Shown piece by piece: positions 8,309 to 10,000 of a DNA stretch of 10,000 nt (the stretch's first letter is position 1; each line of letters starts with the position of its first letter). Position numbers and translations under genes: made by a program. Source of the DNA: Chrysomallon squamiferum. Taxonomy: Eukaryota > Mollusca > Gastropoda > Neomphalida > Peltospiridae. The notes under the pieces were generated by a model. That model worked only from the letters and a program-made list of their open reading frames with translations. It searched no databases and was not told where the DNA came from. The stretch spans positions 3,026,105 through 3,036,104 of the forward strand of contig CM022673.1 in NCBI GenBank assembly GCA_012295275.1, read 5' to 3'.

Positions 8309-8452
8309 AAGAGGAGAGAGAGAGAGAGCAAGAGAGAGAGAGAGTTAGAGAGAGAGAGATAGATAGATAGAGAGAGAGATAGAGAGATAGATAATGAGTT
8401 AGAGAGAGAGAGATATATAGAGAGAGATAGAGAGAGAGAGACAGAGAGATTT
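8222..8452. repeat. long imperfect (GA)n / GATA tract
   Basis: GA repeats with a pure core of 67 bases (8241-8307), then interrupted GA with CAAGAG, TTAG and GATA variants. The R/E-rich open frame through it is a repeat product. Interruptions suggest an older array than the perfect one at 3531-3628. Confidence 0.95.
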
Positions 8453-9020
8453 ATTCAAAGAAAATAATGAATATACCAGACAGTGGTTTTAGATTCACTT
8501 AGCTGAAGTGACAGATTCAATAAGCTTTTCAAACATCACAGAACCATAACTAATTTAACTGAGAATGTCATTATGAATTTTTCAAACTGCTGCGGTTAAT
8601 AGCTAATACGAAACCTTTTGATTGAAATCAGAAACGGTCTTCTCCACCCTTCACAATAAACAGTATATCATGTTCCAGATTTTAACAGTTAACGCACATT
8701 AAATACAGGCAATCTTTTGTTATTGTCATGGATTAAAGACTAGGAAACCTAATGGCAGTGAATAATGATCTAAATAAGCGAACATAAATATCGTTTAAAT
8801 ATAAGATTACTCTTTTGTTTTGCTACTCTGCAGCATAACCTGATTGCAGTATCTCCATATCGCCTGGTTTGCTGTAAACTGAATGTTTTGCTGCTGCAGT
8901 AGTCTAAAGAATAAGCTACTTTTCTGATTATGAACCAGTTGTCCCAATATGTGCTCGATCTAAATATGAGAAGATAATATATATATATTCATTTATATAT
9001 GCATACATATATATATTTTA
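8453..9020. other. AT-rich non-coding stretch, no gene seen
   Basis: No supported frame. A TA-rich run lies at about 8974-9016. CTGCAG occurs at 8829 and 8895 without further context. Confidence 0.45.
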
Positions 9021-9155
9021 TTACAGTAAACTAAAGCACAGGCGAGTTCTCTTACGCAAACGTTTATCTAATCTACCTACAAAATCAAAATTACAAACTA
9101 TTGTATATATACTAATAAATACTTTATTATAATTACAAACTAAAGAAGAGGCGAA
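9021..9155. repeat. pair of diverged direct repeats
   Basis: TTACAGTAAACTAAAGCACA followed by GGCGA (9021-9045) and TTACAAACTAAAGAAGAGGC followed by GA (9133-9154) align over about 24 bases with small gaps, roughly 112 bases apart. Origin unknown. Confidence 0.45.
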
Positions 9156-9165
9156 TGCAACAGCC

Positions 9166-9181
9166 AAAAAAAAAAAAAAAA
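9166..9181. repeat. poly-A run (A16)
   Basis: Sixteen A on the + strand. Read on the minus strand it supplies the Phe run of a signal-peptide-like but ATG-less frame. Confidence 0.95.
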
Positions 9182-9228
9182 CAACCAACAACACAGATTT
9201 CAGCCTCAAGACGACGTTAATTTGGTTA

Positions 9229-9327
9229 TCAGGTCGTTGAGACAGCTGTAGCTATCTCGAGTCCAACCAAGACGCTGTTGATTGCTGTGTAAACGAAGCC
9301 GATGGTCGTGTAATGAGAAGATTTTCG
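9229..9327 (-). CDS. weak candidate terminal exon on the minus strand
   Basis: On the minus strand a T-rich tract (CTCTTTTTTTTTTT) is followed by GATGGACTAAG|CGA, an acceptor-like arrangement with a possible CTAA branch site. In phase 0 the following frame reads RKSSHYTTIGFVYTAINSVL, then VGLEIATAVSTT and TGA. It looks like a hydrophobic or membrane-type segment, and this 120-base island is less AT-rich than its surroundings. However, the other two frames are also open for most of it, there is no upstream exon in view, and the T tract is a plain homopolymer. Function not recognised. Confidence 0.17.
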   Translation of the reverse strand, partial: RKSSHYTTIGFVYTAINSVLVGLEIATAVSTT

Positions 9328-9414
9328 CTTAGTCCATCAAAAAAAAAAAGAGAACAGAACGTATTAACCTTGTCATCGCCAGAACCGCAGTTGTGTCGAT
9401 AGTTTGACTCTGCG

Positions 9415-9484
9415 TTAGAAAGAAAGGAGAAGCGAGGTTAAAGAAAAAAAGCGAAATAAAGCTAAAGAACAGAAAGAAAGATAG

Positions 9485-9519
<35 letters not shown>

Positions 9520-9835
9520 AGATAAAAATGAATGATGAAAAAAAGAAAAGAAAAAAAAGATGACAATTTGAAATAATATAAACCTCTGAAGAATGACTGG
9601 AAATAAATAAAATAAAAATAAAGTAAGATCATAAAAATAAAAACAGGTGTCGAAGAAAAAGAACACCAAAAATAACAACGATGTAACAAAAACAATAACA
9701 ACAATAACAACGACATCGACAACAAGAACAATAATAATAATAAACACTAAATATAACAGAAACAACAACAACAATAATAAAACGAAAAAAAAAAAGAAAA
9801 AAAGAAGAAGAAATTAAAAAGAAAAAGAAAGAAAT
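9415..9835. repeat. A-rich purine low-complexity tract with A28
   Basis: Mostly GAAA, AAAT, ACAATA and GAAG units, with 28 uninterrupted A at 9490-9517. The F/L-rich minus-strand frames over it are composition artefacts. Confidence 0.9.
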
Positions 9836-10000
9836 ATAATTAATAGATAAATAAAATAATCGTGTTACAAATGACGCATATTGAGATATAAATTATCTTT
9901 CGTGGTTGGGTCCCAGCCATTAAAACATGCTGTGTTTTTATCTAATTCTAACTGAACTTGACGTATTAGCTCTAAACACGTTTACAGACCATAAAAAATA
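9836..10000. other. AT-rich right edge, no feature seen
   Basis: No frame or RNA signal is visible before the window ends. Confidence 0.4.

Noticed and set aside
8164-8370. Open frame rich in Arg and Glu
   Set aside because: Direct translation of the (GA)n microsatellite; no coding signal outside the repeat.
9021-9209. Minus-strand 62-codon frame that looks like a secreted peptide (hydrophobic start, AFA-type cleavage site, later KR and RKR dibasic sites)
   Set aside because: It has no ATG: it opens with TTG and no in-frame ATG lies upstream before a stop. Its hydrophobic core comes from the A16/T16 homopolymer. Without a spliced upstream exon it is not a credible peptide precursor.
9415-9774. 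Two minus-strand Phe/Leu-rich frames that resemble membrane proteins
   Set aside because: Produced by A-rich low-complexity sequence read as T-rich codons; no codon preference, acceptor or conserved motif.

Overview
This window looks like AT-rich, microsatellite-laden nuclear DNA from a large, intron-rich animal genome. The grounds are a eukaryotic tRNA-Lys(CUU) with internal A and B boxes and a poly-T stop, spliceosomal acceptor and donor signals, GC-rich exon-like islands in AT-rich intron-like DNA, long (GA)n/(TC)n arrays and many trinucleotide repeats. A lophotrochozoan such as a mollusc would fit the style, but nothing here fixes the species. No bacterial operon, CRISPR array, intact transposon or virus was seen.

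The left 1.7 kb holds nearly everything gene-like. On the + strand there appear to be parts of a split protein-coding gene: a possible exon end at the left edge (3-60, ending CAG|GTAAGA), a GC-rich internal exon candidate (518 to about 743), and a well-supported terminal exon (1231-1629). That last exon starts at a strong polypyrimidine/AG acceptor, stays open for 132 codons and ends in TAG. The protein is not recognised; its tail carries a six-residue repeat (core NASST) encoded by an 18-bp minisatellite. A 39-bp segment near the left edge recurs at 1041-1079 and reads as nearly the same peptide in both places. A complete tRNA-Lys gene lies antisense at 841-913, between the two GC-rich exons, with a T10 Pol III terminator. 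After the stop codon come a tight AUUUA cluster and several possible poly(A) signals, which would form the 3' UTR.

From about 2.2 kb to the end the window is mostly non-genic. It contains a 43-bp minisatellite (2281-2420), a composite trinucleotide block that can fold on itself (2586-2785), a perfect (GA)49 array (3531-3628), a perfect (TC)49 array (4903-5000), a 42-bp palindrome built on (TA)18 (5949-5990), a long imperfect GA tract (8222-8452) and an A-rich purine tract (9415-9835). Two weak coding candidates lie in it: an open frame at 5312-5671 (+) and a short acceptor-plus-frame at 9229-9327 (-). Most other long open frames are translations of simple repeats.

No coordinated system can be supported. 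The most interesting content is the unrecognised split gene with its duplicated peptide segment and repeat tail. Its exon joins cannot be settled from sequence alone, and the simplest join between the first two pieces is out of phase by one base.
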